Source: Hamadaea tsunoensis DSM 44101
GTDB lineage: Bacteria > Actinomycetota > Actinomycetes > Mycobacteriales > Micromonosporaceae
DNA length: 64,000 nucleotides
Assembly: GCF_000428945.1 (NCBI RefSeq)
Contig: NZ_AUAX01000003.1
Coordinates: 484,568-548,567 of the forward strand
Direction: 5' to 3'
This document shows, piece by piece, positions 19,395 to 29,507 of the stretch. The position numbers and the translations under genes were made by a program. Within the stretch, counting starts at the first letter, position 1; every line of letters starts with the position of its first letter. The notes under the pieces are model-generated. The model was not told the origin of the DNA and did not search any database. It saw only the letters and a list, made by a program, of their open reading frames with translations.

Positions 19395-20834
19395 TCAGGA
19401 AGGGCGGCGGGGGCGGACGAAGGCGCCGATCACCGCGCCGGCGAGCAGCGCCCCCGCACACCACAGCAGCGCCGCGTGATACCCGCGGTTGAACGCGGTC
19501 GGGTTCGCGTACGCGGCCCCGGCCAGGCCCACCAGCAGCGGCAGGGCGGCGATCGCGAGCAGTGACGCCGCCCGGGCCGCCGCGTTGTTGGTGCCGCTGG
19601 CCACTCCGGCGTACGCGTCCGGCACGACGGCCAGCACGGTCGCGGTCAGCGGCGCGACGAAGGCGACCATGCCCAGCCCGAACAGGATCGCCCCGGGCAG
19701 GACGTCCAGCCAGTAGTTCGTCTCGGGGCCGACCGCGAGCAGGGCCAGCGTACCGGCGGCACACAGGACGGGGCCGGCGACGAGTTGCAGTCGGGGACCC
19801 CGGCGGGCGGCCATCGCGGCGCTGCGGGGCGAACCGACCAGCATGATCAGGGTCATCGGAAGCGTGGCCACGCCCGCCGCCAGCGCGGAGAACCCGGCGA
19901 CCGTCTGGAGCTGGATCGCGACGAAGAACAGCAGCCCGCCCAGGGCCGCGTACACGGCGATGGTGTAGGCGGTGAGCAGCGCGAACGTCTGGTCGCGGAA
20001 GAGCACGGGCGGCAGCATCGCGACGATGCGGGGCCGGCCCTCACGGTCGGCGATCCCGACGCCCGGCAGGCCGCGGCGGCGCTCGACCGACACGAACGCG
20101 ATGAGGCCGACGACCCCGGCGACCAGCCCGGCCCAGACGGCGAAGGACGCGAACCCCAGCTCGGGCGCGGCCGTCAGCCCGTACGCGAGCCCGCCCAGCC
20201 CGATCGCGCAGAGCACCGCCCCGGCGATGTCGAAGCGGGTGTGCCGGGCCTCCGGATTGAGGCTCTCGGGCAGGAACCGGCTGCCGATCAGCACCACGAC
20301 GGCCGCCAGCGGGACGTTCAGCAGGAAGATCGCGCGCCAGGACCAGGCGTCGATGAGCCAGCCGCCGAGGAACGGACCCGCGGCGGTGGCCACGCCGGAC
20401 AGGCCCGACCAGATGGCGATCACGCGGGAGCGCTCGTTCGGCACGAAGGAGACCTGCAGCAGCGCGAGAGATCCGGGCAGCAGCAGGGCCGCGCCGGCGC
20501 CCTGGGCGACGCGGGCGGCGATCAGCAGGCCGATCGTGGGGGCGAGCGCGCAGCAGATCGAGGCGACGGTGAAGACGGCGACGCCCGACAGGAAGGTACG
20601 CCGCCGGCCGCGTTTGTCCCCGACAGCCCCGCCGAGCAGCACGAACGCCGCCAGCACGAGGGTGTACGCGTTCACGGTCCACTGGAGACCGGACAGCTCC
20701 GCGTGCAGGTCCTCGCCGAGCCGGGGCAGGGCGACGTTGACGATCGTGGAGTCGAGGAAGGCCATGCCGGAGGCGAGCACCGTGACGCCGAGGGTCGCAC
20801 GGCCGGCCGTGGTGCTCAGGCGTAGCTCGGTCAC
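19395..20834 (-). CDS. MFS transporter, DHA2 (14-helix) drug exporter type
   Basis: A 479-residue membrane protein. Typical DHA2 features are the N-terminal FLDSTIVNVALPRLGEDL (motif D1), GAVGDKRGRRRTFLSG (motif A) and a central region with WRAIFLLNVPLAAVV (motif C neighbourhood). About fourteen helices are predicted. It would exchange drugs or metabolites for protons. No adjacent regulator; divergent from the HNH lipoprotein gene with 118 bases between. Confidence 0.9.
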   Translation of the reverse strand: MTELRLSTTAGRATLGVTVLASGMAFLDSTIVNVALPRLGEDLHAELSGLQWTVNAYTLVLAAFVLLGGAVGDKRGRRRTFLSGVAVFTVASICCALAPTIGLLIAARVAQGAGAALLLPGSLALLQVSFVPNERSRVIAIWSGLSGVATAAGPFLGGWLIDAWSWRAIFLLNVPLAAVVVLIGSRFLPESLNPEARHTRFDIAGAVLCAIGLGGLAYGLTAAPELGFASFAVWAGLVAGVVGLIAFVSVERRRGLPGVGIADREGRPRIVAMLPPVLFRDQTFALLTAYTIAVYAALGGLLFFVAIQLQTVAGFSALAAGVATLPMTLIMLVGSPRSAAMAARRGPRLQLVAGPVLCAAGTLALLAVGPETNYWLDVLPGAILFGLGMVAFVAPLTATVLAVVPDAYAGVASGTNNAAARAASLLAIAALPLLVGLAGAAYANPTAFNRGYHAALLWCAGALLAGAVIGAFVRPRRPS

Positions 20835-20952
20835 GCCTCACATCTTCGCGGGCGCCCGCACGTTTATGGTTGTCCCCCGCTGGCAAAACATCCGACGCGC
20901 CGTGTCTTTGTGGACGTTGGGCTCAGCGGCCCGGACAGGAGAGACTCTCACC

Positions 20953-21615
20953 GTGCGTACCCCCGTTCGCCTGATCGGCACCCTCGCCGCGCTCCTCGTG
21001 TTCGCGGCCGGCTGCAACGACGGCACCCTCACCCCCTCGACCGCAGACGCTTCGTCCTCACCGGGCAAGCTCAAGCCACCGGCGGCGGCCGGCGACGCGA
21101 CCGCCGCGCTCGCCGCGCTGACCATCGCCGACCAGCACCCGATGACCGGCTACAGCCGGGACCGGTTCCCGCACTGGCGGTCGGCCGGCAAGGGCTGCGA
21201 CGTCCGCGACGTCATCCTCAAGCGCGACGGCACCGACGTGAAGCTGTCCGGCTGCAACGTCACCGGCGGCAGCTGGAAGAGCTGGTACGACGAGAAGACG
21301 TACACGGCACTGTCCCAGGTGGACATCGATCACATGGTCCCGCTGGCCAACGCCTGGCGGGCCGGCGCCGACAAGTGGGACGACCAGAAGCGCGGCGACT
21401 TCGCCAACGACCAGACCCGCCCGCAGCTGTTCGCGGTTTCGGCCTCGGCCAACCGGTCGAAGGGCGACCAGGACCCGTCGACCTGGAAGCCGCCGGCGAA
21501 GAGCGCCTGGTGCCAGTACGCGCAGGACTGGATCACCGTGAAGACGTACTGGAAGCTGTCTGTCACGGCGGCCGAGAAGGACGCCCTGACCGACATGCTC
21601 GGCACGTGTGCATAA
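20953..21615 (+). CDS. Secreted HNH endonuclease-like lipoprotein
   Basis: A 220-residue protein starting from GTG 20953, nine bases after AGGAGAG. The signal sequence ends in lipobox FAAGC. The core carries DIDHMVPLANAWRAGADKW and NDQTRPQLFAVSASANRSKGD, matching the HNH fold of the DUF1524/GmrSD C-terminal type (catalytic D-H of VDIDH, downstream Asn and Lys). It is predicted to be an extracellular nuclease attached to the membrane, perhaps for nutrient DNA or defence. It may be co-transcribed with the small gene at 21629. Confidence 0.87.
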   Translation: MRTPVRLIGTLAALLVFAAGCNDGTLTPSTADASSSPGKLKPPAAAGDATAALAALTIADQHPMTGYSRDRFPHWRSAGKGCDVRDVILKRDGTDVKLSGCNVTGGSWKSWYDEKTYTALSQVDIDHMVPLANAWRAGADKWDDQKRGDFANDQTRPQLFAVSASANRSKGDQDPSTWKPPAKSAWCQYAQDWITVKTYWKLSVTAAEKDALTDMLGTCA

Positions 21616-21628
21616 GGAGAACGGCGGC

Positions 21629-21880
21629 ATGAGCGACGAACTGGTGACCGACATCGTGCCCGGACCGGGCGGCGTGATGACCGACGAGGTCGGCGTCGTG
21701 ACGGGCGAGCTGACGCTGCGGTCGGCGATGGAGGGGACGACGGCGCGCACGAGCGTCCAGTACCGCCAGGCCGACGAGTGGTACGCGGTCACCGGTGCGG
21801 CCGTCGAGCTGAAGGATCCGGCCGATCTGGCCGCCGTCCATCAGCTCGCCGTCGGCCTGCTGAACCGCCCAGAAGGGTGA
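21629..21880 (+). CDS. Small protein of unknown function
   Basis: An 83-residue acidic protein starting MSDELVTDIVPGPGG, with AAGGAGA 8 bases before ATG 21629. It is predicted to be beta-rich in the middle (GTTARTSVQYRQADEWYAV) with an alpha-helical end. It follows the HNH lipoprotein gene by 13 bases. No family recognised. Confidence 0.7.
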   Translation: MSDELVTDIVPGPGGVMTDEVGVVTGELTLRSAMEGTTARTSVQYRQADEWYAVTGAAVELKDPADLAAVHQLAVGLLNRPEG

Positions 21881-21927
21881 TCAAAGGCGTATTGGTGCTG
21901 TTACAACAACGCCAGTACGCCTTTGAT
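21880..21927 (+). terminator. Long hairpin after the small gene
   Basis: A perfect 12-base-pair stem, ATCAAAGGCGTA (21880-21891) with TACGCCTTTGAT (21916-21927), extends inwards with mismatches. Its left arm begins at the last base of the stop codon. It probably ends the HNH operon. Confidence 0.7.
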
Positions 21928-21987
21928 AACCAATCGTTATCCACAAGTACTACCTGCTGACGGGTGCGGTTCGGCAGGCTGGCCGCC

Positions 21988-22956
21988 ATGCCGAGGCGTC
22001 GGGCCGAACCTGACCTGAGCGCGTTGCTGGCGACCCAGTTCGGGTTGATCCGACGCGATCAGGCCCTCGGTGTGCCCGCCGACACTCCCCCGGCCGCCCC
22101 CGGCCTCACCGAAGGAGCCCTGCGCTGGCGGCTGGAGAAGGGCCTCTGGCAGACCGTCCTGCCGTCGGTCTACGCCGCCCAGAGCGGTCCGCTCAGCGGC
22201 GATCAGCGCGCCTTCGCGGCGTACCTCTATGCGGGGGCGGCGGCCCAGCTGACCGGTCCGGCCGCGCTACGGCTGCACGGACTGCGGCACGCGCCCGCCG
22301 ACGACCGGGTGCACGTGCTCATCCCCGACCACCGGCGGCTGTCGACGGCCCAGTTCGCGGCGGTGTCGCGTACGCACCGGCTCGACGAGCGGGCCAGCCG
22401 GGTCAAGGGCATGGCGGTCGTGTCGCCGGCCCGGGCGGTCGCCGACACGCTGCGCCTGGTCGGGCCGGACGCGCGCCCGGTGCTCACCGAGTCGGTCCAG
22501 CGCGGCCTGGCCACCCTCGACCAGCTGGAACGGGAGCTGTCGGAGGGGCCGAAGCGGGGCAGCCACCTGCTGCGTACCGCCCTGGCCGATCTGCACCAGG
22601 GCGTCCGGGCGGCCCCGCGGACGCTGCTGCGCGACCTGTGCCGGACGGCCCCGGCGCTGCCCGAGGTGGCCTGGCAGCCGGCCCTCACCGGCCCGGACGG
22701 CGAACCGCTGCCGACCCCGGACGGCTGGATCGCCGACACCGCGATCGCCCTGGACCTCGTCGAGGCCGGTGACACCCCGGACGACTGGGCCGGCCGGCTG
22801 CGCCGCCATCACCGGTTCCAGGAGTACGGCGTACTCGTGCTGACGTTCACGGCCAACGAGATCCGGATCGACCCCGGCGCGGTGCTCGGCACGATCGTGC
22901 GCGCCTACCTGGAACGGGCCCGGGCGGGCGTACGCCACGGCGTCCGGACGGCTTGA
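21988..22956 (+). CDS. AbiEi-like antitoxin-domain protein
   Basis: A 322-residue protein. The N-terminus (ALLATQFGLIRRDQALGVP, then ALRWRLEKGLWQTVLPSVYA) is the winged-helix domain of AbiEi-type type IV antitoxins and related regulators. The middle contains VSPARAVADTLRLVG. The C-terminus (ALDLVEAGDTPDDWAGRLRRHHRFQEYGVLVLTFTANEI) resembles the DUF559/Vsr nuclease-like end often fused to it. No AbiEii toxin gene adjoins, so it is solitary. ATG 21988 is chosen over GTG 21964. Only 3 bases separate it from the convergent ABC gene. Confidence 0.75.
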   Translation: MPRRRAEPDLSALLATQFGLIRRDQALGVPADTPPAAPGLTEGALRWRLEKGLWQTVLPSVYAAQSGPLSGDQRAFAAYLYAGAAAQLTGPAALRLHGLRHAPADDRVHVLIPDHRRLSTAQFAAVSRTHRLDERASRVKGMAVVSPARAVADTLRLVGPDARPVLTESVQRGLATLDQLERELSEGPKRGSHLLRTALADLHQGVRAAPRTLLRDLCRTAPALPEVAWQPALTGPDGEPLPTPDGWIADTAIALDLVEAGDTPDDWAGRLRRHHRFQEYGVLVLTFTANEIRIDPGAVLGTIVRAYLERARAGVRHGVRTA

Positions 22957-22959
22957 GGG

Positions 22960-23952
22960 TCATTCGAGTTCCTCCGCGAAATGGCACGCGACGGTGTGCC
23001 CGGCGGCGAGCGTACGCAGTTCCGGCCGCTCCTGCGCGCAGCGTTCCCGGGCCCACGGGCAGCGGGTCCGGAAGCGGCAACCCGACGGAGGATTCGCCGG
23101 CGAGGGCAGGTCACCGGTGAGCAGGATGCGTTCGCGGCGGTCCTCGACATCGGGATCCGGCACCGGCACCGCCGACAGCAGCGCCCGCGTGTACGGGTGC
23201 AGCGGCCGCGTGTACAGCTCGGCCGACGGCGCCTGCTCGACGAGCGCCCCGAGGTACATGACCCCGACGGTGTCGCAGATGTGGCGGACGACGGCGAGGT
23301 CGTGCGCGATCACGAGATAGGTCAGGCCCCGGTCGGCCTGCAGCGTCGCGAGCAGGTTGAGCACCTGGGCCTGGATCGAGACGTCCAGGGCCGAGACCGG
23401 CTCGTCGGCGACGATCAGGTCCGGGCTCAGCACCAGCGCGCGGGCGATGCCGATGCGCTGCCGCTGCCCGCCGGAGAACTCGTGCGGATAGCGGGACAGC
23501 GCCCACCGGGGCAGGCCGACCGCGTCGAGCGTCTCGCCGACCAGGGCCCGCCGGGCCGCCCGGTCCGCACCGATACCGTGCGTGGCCAGGCCCTCCGTCA
23601 GGATCGACTCGATGTTCTGCCGCGGGTCCAGGGAGGACAGCGGGTCCTGGAAGATCATCTGAAGCCGGCGGCGCATCGTCCGCATCGCGTTCGAGCCCAG
23701 CGCGGTCAGGTCCACACCGTCGAAGACCGCCGTGCCGCCGGTCGGCTCGACCAGGCGCAGCAGTGCCCGCCCGAGCGTCGTCTTCCCGCAGCCCGACTCG
23801 CCCACCAGCCCGTACGTGCTGCCGCGCGGGATGCTCAGGCTGACGCCGTCGACCGCCTTCACGTGGCCGACCACCCGGTCGACCAACACGCCGCGCAGGA
23901 TCGGGAAGTGCACCTGGAGATCCTTGAGCTCGACCAGCGTCTCCGCGGTCAC
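22960..23952 (-). CDS. Oligopeptide/dipeptide ABC transporter ATPase, DppF/OppF type
   Basis: A 330-residue ATPase that powers peptide import. Walker A is GESGCGKTT, the signature is [15 protein letters not shown], and Walker B is LIVADEP, with the H-loop in LVIAHDLA. The C-terminal oligo_HPY extension ([19 protein letters not shown]) carries the cysteines typical of Opp/Dpp ATPases. GTG 23952 overlaps the stop of the DppD-type gene by GTGA (23949-23952). It is the last gene of the five-gene operon. Confidence 0.94.
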   Translation of the reverse strand: MTAETLVELKDLQVHFPILRGVLVDRVVGHVKAVDGVSLSIPRGSTYGLVGESGCGKTTLGRALLRLVEPTGGTAVFDGVDLTALGSNAMRTMRRRLQMIFQDPLSSLDPRQNIESILTEGLATHGIGADRAARRALVGETLDAVGLPRWALSRYPHEFSGGQRQRIGIARALVLSPDLIVADEPVSALDVSIQAQVLNLLATLQADRGLTYLVIAHDLAVVRHICDTVGVMYLGALVEQAPSAELYTRPLHPYTRALLSAVPVPDPDVEDRRERILLTGDLPSPANPPSGCRFRTRCPWARERCAQERPELRTLAAGHTVACHFAEELE

Positions 23953-24938
23953 CGGACCTCCTCCAGGTCGACGCCGACGCCCGGGTTCACGCAGCGGAAG
24001 CTGTGCGGGTCGCCGGTGATCTCGGGCGGCCCGGCCAGGCACTCCTCCACCGCCCGGTCGCACCGCGGCGCGAATGCGCAACCCTGCGACCAGGGCAGGA
24101 CGTCGCGTACCGAGCCGCGGATCGGGGTCAGCCGGGCTCCCTGCCCGGCATCGAGGCGCGGGATCGAATTCAGCAGGCCGATCGTGTAGGGATGCACCGG
24201 CTCCGCGAACAGCGGCCGCCGCGCCGCGCTCTCCACGACGCGCCCGGCGTAGAGCACGTTCACGCGGTCGCAGAGGCCCGCGACCACGCCCAGGTCGTGG
24301 GTGATCATGATCATCGCGGTGCCGTCCTCGCGTACCAGTTCCTTGAGCAGTTCGAGGATCTGCGCCTGGATGGTCACGTCCAGCGCCGTCGTCGGCTCGT
24401 CCGCGATCAGCAGCCGCGGCCGGCAGGCCACCGCCATCGCGATCAGCGCGCGCTGGCGCATCCCGCCCGAGAGCTGGTGCGGGTACTCCTTGAGCCGCCG
24501 GTTCGGGTCCGGGATGCCCACGCGGTCGAGCAGTTGCGCCGCGCGTCGCTGGGCCTCCGCCTTGCTCACGCCCCGATGACGCACCAGAACCTCGGCCACC
24601 TGTACGCCGATCGGCACGACCGGATTCAGCGACGACAGCGGATCCTGGAAGATCATCGCGATCTCGCGGCCACGGATGTCGCGCAGCGTACGCGTGTCCG
24701 CCCGCAGCAGGTCGAGTCCGTCGAACAGGGCGCGGCCGTCCACGCGTACCCGCCGGGTGTTCTGCTTGGGGAGCAGTCCGATGAGGGCGAGCGAGGTCAC
24801 GGACTTGCCGCAGCCGGATTCGCCGACGAGACCGGTGACCTCGCCGGCGTCGACGGTGAACGAGACGCCGTCCACCGCGCGGACCTCGCGGTCGCCGCGG
24901 AACGTGACCCCCAGGTCCTCGACTTCGAGCAGCGCCAT
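23949..24938 (-). CDS. Oligopeptide/dipeptide ABC transporter ATPase, DppD/OppD type
   Basis: A 329-residue ATPase paired with the DppF-type subunit. It has Walker [11 protein letters not shown]-loop [12 protein letters not shown], signature [15 protein letters not shown], Walker [13 protein letters not shown] and switch His in MITHDLG. The C-terminal oligo_HPY region has cysteines in [19 protein letters not shown] 24938 lies 2 bases before the permease stop on the coding strand, so the genes are tightly packed. Confidence 0.94.
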   Translation of the reverse strand: MALLEVEDLGVTFRGDREVRAVDGVSFTVDAGEVTGLVGESGCGKSVTSLALIGLLPKQNTRRVRVDGRALFDGLDLLRADTRTLRDIRGREIAMIFQDPLSSLNPVVPIGVQVAEVLVRHRGVSKAEAQRRAAQLLDRVGIPDPNRRLKEYPHQLSGGMRQRALIAMAVACRPRLLIADEPTTALDVTIQAQILELLKELVREDGTAMIMITHDLGVVAGLCDRVNVLYAGRVVESAARRPLFAEPVHPYTIGLLNSIPRLDAGQGARLTPIRGSVRDVLPWSQGCAFAPRCDRAVEECLAGPPEITGDPHSFRCVNPGVGVDLEEVR

Positions 24939-24940
24939 GG

Positions 24941-25987
24941 TCACCTTCTCAGCTTGGGGTCGAGTGCCTCGCGCAACGCCTCGCCGAGGAGGGTGAAGCC
25001 GAAGGCGGTGATGATGATGCCGACGGCCGGGTAGATCGTCAGGCGCGGCGCTACCTCCAGGCGGGTGAGCGCGTCGGTGAGCATGACGCCCCACTCCGGC
25101 ACCGCGGGATCGGGGTTGCCGAGCCCGAGGAACGACAGCGCGGCGGCCTCGATGATGGCCGTGGCGAGCGTCAGCGTGGCCTGCACCAGGACCGGGCCGA
25201 GCGAGTTCGGCAGGACGTGGACCAGAGCGATGCGCCACCGCCGTACGCCGAGCGCCGTCGCGGCGGTCACGTACTCGGAGTTGGCCTGGGCCAGCATCGA
25301 ACCGCGCAGCAGCCGGGCGAAGACCGGGACCGAGATGACGCCGATCGCGATCATGACCGTCGTCAGGCTGGGCCCGAGCAGCGCGGCGATGCTGACCGCG
25401 AGCAGCAGGCTGGGCATGGCCAGGAGCATGTCGATCACGCGCATGACGACGTTGTCGATCCGCCGCCCCGCCCGGCCCCCCAGCCCGTACGCCGAACCGG
25501 CCAGCCCGCCGAGCAGGCAGCCGACGATCAGACCCAGAGCCGTCGCGACCACGCCGACCAGCAGCGTCTGCCGGGCGCCGACGATGACCCGGCTGAACTC
25601 GTCGCGGCCGTTGTGATCGAGGCCGAACCAGTGCTGGGCACTCGGTCCGGGAATGATGTTCTGCCCCTCCTTGACCTGGTCGGCCCAGGCCGTCGAGGTC
25701 GGGTCGTACGGCACGAAGAGCGGGCCGATCAGCGCCACCAGCACGAAGAGCAGCAGGACGACCGTGCCGGCGACGGCGGCCGGGTTGCGCCGCAGCCGGC
25801 GGAACGCCTCGGCCCAGAGGCTGCGGCCCTTCTCCTCGGCGTGCACGGCGGCGAGTTCGGCCAGCCGGTCGAGGCGCTGCCTGCGCGCCTTCGGGGTCAG
25901 CCCGGCCAGGCTCGCCGTCGGCGTCTGGCTGTCGGGCTCGGCCGGTCGAGGTTCGGGCGCCGGGAGCATCGGGGTGAGATCGGTCAT
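24941..25987 (-). CDS. Peptide ABC transporter permease, DppC/OppC type
   Basis: A 348-residue permease. A long cytoplasmic N-terminus (about 80 residues) precedes the OppC-type first helix ([22 protein letters not shown]), the conserved [16 protein letters not shown] segment and the five-helix permease core with the EAA loop ([24 protein letters not shown]). ATG 25987 overlaps the dppB-type stop by ATGA. Confidence 0.94.
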   Translation of the reverse strand: MTDLTPMLPAPEPRPAEPDSQTPTASLAGLTPKARRQRLDRLAELAAVHAEEKGRSLWAEAFRRLRRNPAAVAGTVVLLLFVLVALIGPLFVPYDPTSTAWADQVKEGQNIIPGPSAQHWFGLDHNGRDEFSRVIVGARQTLLVGVVATALGLIVGCLLGGLAGSAYGLGGRAGRRIDNVVMRVIDMLLAMPSLLLAVSIAALLGPSLTTVMIAIGVISVPVFARLLRGSMLAQANSEYVTAATALGVRRWRIALVHVLPNSLGPVLVQATLTLATAIIEAAALSFLGLGNPDPAVPEWGVMLTDALTRLEVAPRLTIYPAVGIIITAFGFTLLGEALREALDPKLRR

Positions 25988-26988
25988 CGCACACGCACCC
26001 GTGGATCGATCAACCCGTACGAGATGTCGACGAGCAGGTTGACCGTCACGTAGATCACCGCGACGAACATGATGAAGCCCATCAGCACCGGATAGTCCCG
26101 CCGGTCGATCGACTCGGCGATGAACTGGCCGATCCCGGTGAACGAGTAGACCGTCTCGGTGAGCACCGCACCCGACAGCAGACCGCCGGTGAGCAGGCCG
26201 ATCGTGGTCACGATCGGCAGGAGCGCGTTGCGCAGCACGTGCCGGCGGCGTACCACGCGTTCGGTCAGGCCCTTGGCCTCGGCCGTGCGGACGTAGTCCT
26301 CGCCGAGCACCTCCAGGACGCTGGCCCTGGTCATCCGGATGATGATCGCCAGCGGGATCGTGGCCAGCGTGAACGCCGGCAGCACCAGGTGCTTCAGCGC
26401 GTCGGCGGCCGCGTCCCACTCGCCGGTGAGCATCCCGTCGAGCACGTAGAAGTTGGTGACCCGGGTGGCGTCGATCGTCACGTCCTGCCGGCCGGCCGCC
26501 GGGAACCAGCCCAGCTTCACGGCGAAGACCTCCTTCACCAGGTACGCCAGCACGAAGATCGGTACGCAGATGCCGAGCAGCGAGCCGGCGACCGAACCGT
26601 GGTCCACGATGGACCCCCGTCTGCGGGCGGCGAGATAGCCGAGCGGTATGCCCAGACCGATCGCGATGATCAGGGCGGAGACGGTCAGCTCCACCGTCCC
26701 GGGAAACCGTTCGGCGAACTCGGTGACGACCGGGCGGTGCGTACTGATCGAGGTGCCCAGGTTCCCGGTGATCATCCGGCGCATGAACCGGAAGTACTGG
26801 ATCCAGAGCGGCTCGTCGAGACCGAGGTCGTGGCGCAGCTTGGCGCGGGTCTCATCGGTCCCCCGCTCGCCGAGGATGGCCGTCTCCGGACCGCCCGGCA
26901 GCCGGTGCAGCCAGATGAAGAGGATGACGGACAGGCCGAGCAGCGTCGGGATCAACTGCAGCAGCCTGCGTACGATGTATCGGAGCAA
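25984..26988 (-). CDS. Peptide ABC transporter permease, DppB/OppB type
   Basis: A 334-residue permease beginning MLRYIVRRLLQLIPTLLGLS, the usual OppB first helix. The second block has FAERFPGTVELTVSALIIAI, and the EAA loop is VLGEDYVRTAEAKGLTERVV. Six helices are predicted. It should form a heterodimer with the DppC-type permease. Confidence 0.95.
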   Translation of the reverse strand: MLRYIVRRLLQLIPTLLGLSVILFIWLHRLPGGPETAILGERGTDETRAKLRHDLGLDEPLWIQYFRFMRRMITGNLGTSISTHRPVVTEFAERFPGTVELTVSALIIAIGLGIPLGYLAARRRGSIVDHGSVAGSLLGICVPIFVLAYLVKEVFAVKLGWFPAAGRQDVTIDATRVTNFYVLDGMLTGEWDAAADALKHLVLPAFTLATIPLAIIIRMTRASVLEVLGEDYVRTAEAKGLTERVVRRRHVLRNALLPIVTTIGLLTGGLLSGAVLTETVYSFTGIGQFIAESIDRRDYPVLMGFIMFVAVIYVTVNLLVDISYGLIDPRVRVR

Positions 26989-27060
26989 ATCGATCCCCCA
27001 TACGACGGTGGCCAGCCGCCCGCGAGATCACGGACGGCTGGCGCTTCCCGATTGGTACGG

Positions 27061-28737
27061 CTACTCGGTGTAGTACGCCCTCGCGTAGTGCTCGTCGGTC
27101 AGCGGGCTGGCCTTCACGCCGTCCACGTCCTTGCCCAGGACGAGCGAGGGCGGTCCGTGCGCGATCGGCACGCCCGGCACGAAGTCCATGATCTTCGCGT
27201 TGAGCGCGGCGTAGTCGTTGGCCCGCTTGGTCGCGTCCGGCTCCGCGTCCGCCGCCTTGAAGTCGGCGAAGAGCCCGGGGTTGGTGAAACCCCACTCCAT
27301 CTTCGGCCGGTCGAACATGGTGCCGATGAAGTTGTACGCCTCGGAGTAGTCACCGGTCCAGCCGAGCAGGTGCAGGTCGTGCTTGTTGGTCGTCTGCACG
27401 GCGTTGATGTAGTCCGGGCTCCACTTGAGGGCCACCGGGGTCACCTGGATGCCGGCCGCCTTCAGGTCCGCGGCGATCAGCTCGTAGATGTCCTTCGGCG
27501 CCGGCATGTACGGCCGCGTGACCTCGGTCGGGTAGTAGAACTTCAGGTTCAGGTTGGTCACGCCGGCCTGCTGGAGCAGTTCCTTGGCCTTGTTCACGTC
27601 GTACGCGTACTTGGTGACGTTCTCGTTGTAGCCGGCCAGACCGGGCGGCTGGAACTCCAGCGCGACCGTGGAACCCTCCGGATACTTCGAGTCGACGATG
27701 GCCTGCCGGTTGATCGCGTACGCGATGGCCTGCCGGACCCGCACGTCCTTGAGCGCCGGGTTGCCGCTCTGGTTGATCGCCAGATACAGGATGTTGAAGG
27801 CCGGCCGGGTCAGGACGTGGAATCCGTCGGTCTTGAGCGCCTTGACGTCCGCCGGGGCCACCAGGTCGTAGCCCTGGATCTGCCCGTTGCGCAGCGCCTG
27901 CTTGCGGGCGGTCAGATCGGTGATCGTCTGGAAGATCAGCGTCTTGATCTTCGCCTTGTCGCCCCAGTAGTCGTCGAAGCGGGTCAGCTCGACGGTCTTC
28001 GCCGTGTGGTCCCACTTCACGAACTTGTACGCGCCCGTGCCGACCGGATGCCCCAGCGCGTACTCCGGGTAGGTCACGTTGTCGGCGGTGCCGGCGATCC
28101 CGTCGGCCTTGTAGTCCTGCAGCGCCTTGGGGCTCGACATGGAGAACGCCGGCAGCGCCAGGGCGGAGGGGAACTTGCTCGTGACGCGGGTGATCGTGAT
28201 GTCGACCGTGCCCGGGTCCTTGGCGACGCAGCTCTTGAACAGGCTCGCCGGCAGGGCGGAGTTCTCGCTCTTGGCGAAGCCGCCGAAGACGTCCTGCCAG
28301 TACGAGGAGACGTCCTCGCTCTGCATCAGGCCCGAGAAGTTGTACCAGCGGTTGAAGTTCGTGCAGACGGCGTCGGCGTTGAAGTCCGTACCGTCCTGGA
28401 ACTTGACGCCCTGGCGCAGCTTGAACGTCCACACCAGACCGGAGGCGTCCGGCGTCCAGCTCTCGGCCAGCGAGGGGATGATCTTCGTACCCCCCTCCTC
28501 GGCGCGTACCAGCCCTTCGAAGACCTGGCGGGCGATGCGGAACGACTCGCCGTCGCTGGCCAGCGCCGGATCGAGGACCTTCGCATCCCCCGCGACCCCG
28601 AACACCAGCTTGTCCTTCTTGCTGGAACTCGATGTGGACGTGTCGTCCCGCTTGCTCGCGCAACCGGCAACGGCAAGGGCGACGACGATCGACGCGGCGA
28701 TGACCGCGGATGCCGATCGGGGCCTGGACGCGCTCAT
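27061..28737 (-). CDS. Peptide ABC transporter substrate-binding lipoprotein (SBP family 5)
   Basis: A 558-residue extracellular binding protein. The signal peptide ends in lipobox AVAGC, and a Ser-rich spacer (TSTSSSSKKD) leads to the family 5 fold with KLVFGVAGDAKVLDPALAS and the conserved WTFKLRQGVKFQDGTDFNADAV segment. It delivers peptides or similar oligomers to the permeases. ATG 28737 is chosen because AGAGGTGA lies just upstream. It is the first gene of the operon; 72 bases separate it from the DppB-type gene, which permits higher expression of the binding protein. Confidence 0.95.
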   Translation of the reverse strand: MSASRPRSASAVIAASIVVALAVAGCASKRDDTSTSSSSKKDKLVFGVAGDAKVLDPALASDGESFRIARQVFEGLVRAEEGGTKIIPSLAESWTPDASGLVWTFKLRQGVKFQDGTDFNADAVCTNFNRWYNFSGLMQSEDVSSYWQDVFGGFAKSENSALPASLFKSCVAKDPGTVDITITRVTSKFPSALALPAFSMSSPKALQDYKADGIAGTADNVTYPEYALGHPVGTGAYKFVKWDHTAKTVELTRFDDYWGDKAKIKTLIFQTITDLTARKQALRNGQIQGYDLVAPADVKALKTDGFHVLTRPAFNILYLAINQSGNPALKDVRVRQAIAYAINRQAIVDSKYPEGSTVALEFQPPGLAGYNENVTKYAYDVNKAKELLQQAGVTNLNLKFYYPTEVTRPYMPAPKDIYELIAADLKAAGIQVTPVALKWSPDYINAVQTTNKHDLHLLGWTGDYSEAYNFIGTMFDRPKMEWGFTNPGLFADFKAADAEPDATKRANDYAALNAKIMDFVPGVPIAHGPPSLVLGKDVDGVKASPLTDEHYARAYYTE

Positions 28738-28820
28738 AGGGTTCACCTCTGTCCTAAGTGACGTGCACCGATGCATCGAACCTATCGGGTTCGGTTCATG
28801 ACAGAGAGAGACCGATATCA

Positions 28821-28885
28821 GATCGTTGCGCGTCTTTAGCTGGATCGTGGCGAGTCCTACCTCGACCGTGGCGCGTCTTTCACTA
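28821..28885. repeat. Tandem repeat at the end of recR
   Basis: Three imperfect units of 21-22 bases (28821-28842, 28843-28863, 28864-28885) share GATCGTGGCGCGTCTTTC-like sequence and continue into a fourth, GATCGTGCGGCGG, formed by the last codons of recR. The array begins at the recR stop codon. Confidence 0.75.
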
Positions 28886-29476
28886 GATCGTGCGGCGGCC
28901 CTCGAAAGCCCGGCCGAGCGTGATCTCGTCGGCGTACTCGAGATCGCCGCCGACCGGAAGACCGCTGGCCAGACGCGAGACCGTGATCCCCATCGGCTTC
29001 ACGAGCAGCGCGATGTAGGTGGCGGTCGCCTCGCCCTCGGTGTTCGGGTCGGTCGCGAGGATCAGCTCCTTCACCTCACCGTCGGCCAGCCGCTGCATCA
29101 ACTCGCGTACGCGCAGGTTGTCGGGGCCGACGCCCTCCAGCGGATTGATCGCCCCGCCGAGCACGTGATAGCGCCCCCGGAACTCGTTCGTACGCTCGAT
29201 CGCCACGACGTCCTTCGGCTCCTCGACGACGCAGAGGATCTCGTCCGAGCGGCGCGGGTCGCGGCAGATCCGGCACTTGTCGTCCTCGGCGACGTTGAAG
29301 CAGATCGTGCAGAACTTCACGACCTCCTTCACCTTCACCAGGGAGGCGGCCAGCCGCCGCACGTCGATCGGGTCGGCCGACAGCACATGGAAGGCCAGGC
29401 GCTGAGCGCTCTTCGGGCCGATGCCGGGCAGCCGGCCCAGCTCGTCGATCAGGTCCTGGATCGCACCCTCGTACAT
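28883..29476 (-). CDS. recR: Recombination protein RecR
   Basis: A 197-residue protein that acts with RecF and RecO to load RecA at gaps. The N-terminal helix-hairpin-helix has [18 protein letters not shown], the C4 zinc finger has cysteines in [16 protein letters not shown], and the Toprim domain has [10 protein letters not shown] and [15 protein letters not shown]. Full length. ebfC and dnaX lie upstream on the same strand, the classical dnaX-ybaB-recR order. Confidence 0.97.
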   Translation of the reverse strand: MYEGAIQDLIDELGRLPGIGPKSAQRLAFHVLSADPIDVRRLAASLVKVKEVVKFCTICFNVAEDDKCRICRDPRRSDEILCVVEEPKDVVAIERTNEFRGRYHVLGGAINPLEGVGPDNLRVRELMQRLADGEVKELILATDPNTEGEATATYIALLVKPMGITVSRLASGLPVGGDLEYADEITLGRAFEGRRTI

Positions 29477-29507
29477 GGACGCCTCCCCTCCGCCTTCCCC
29501 TGCTTGT

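Noticed and set aside
26239..28761. 840-residue frame antisense to the peptide importer genes
   Set aside because: Antisense to three recognisable transporter genes; no ribosome site or motif.
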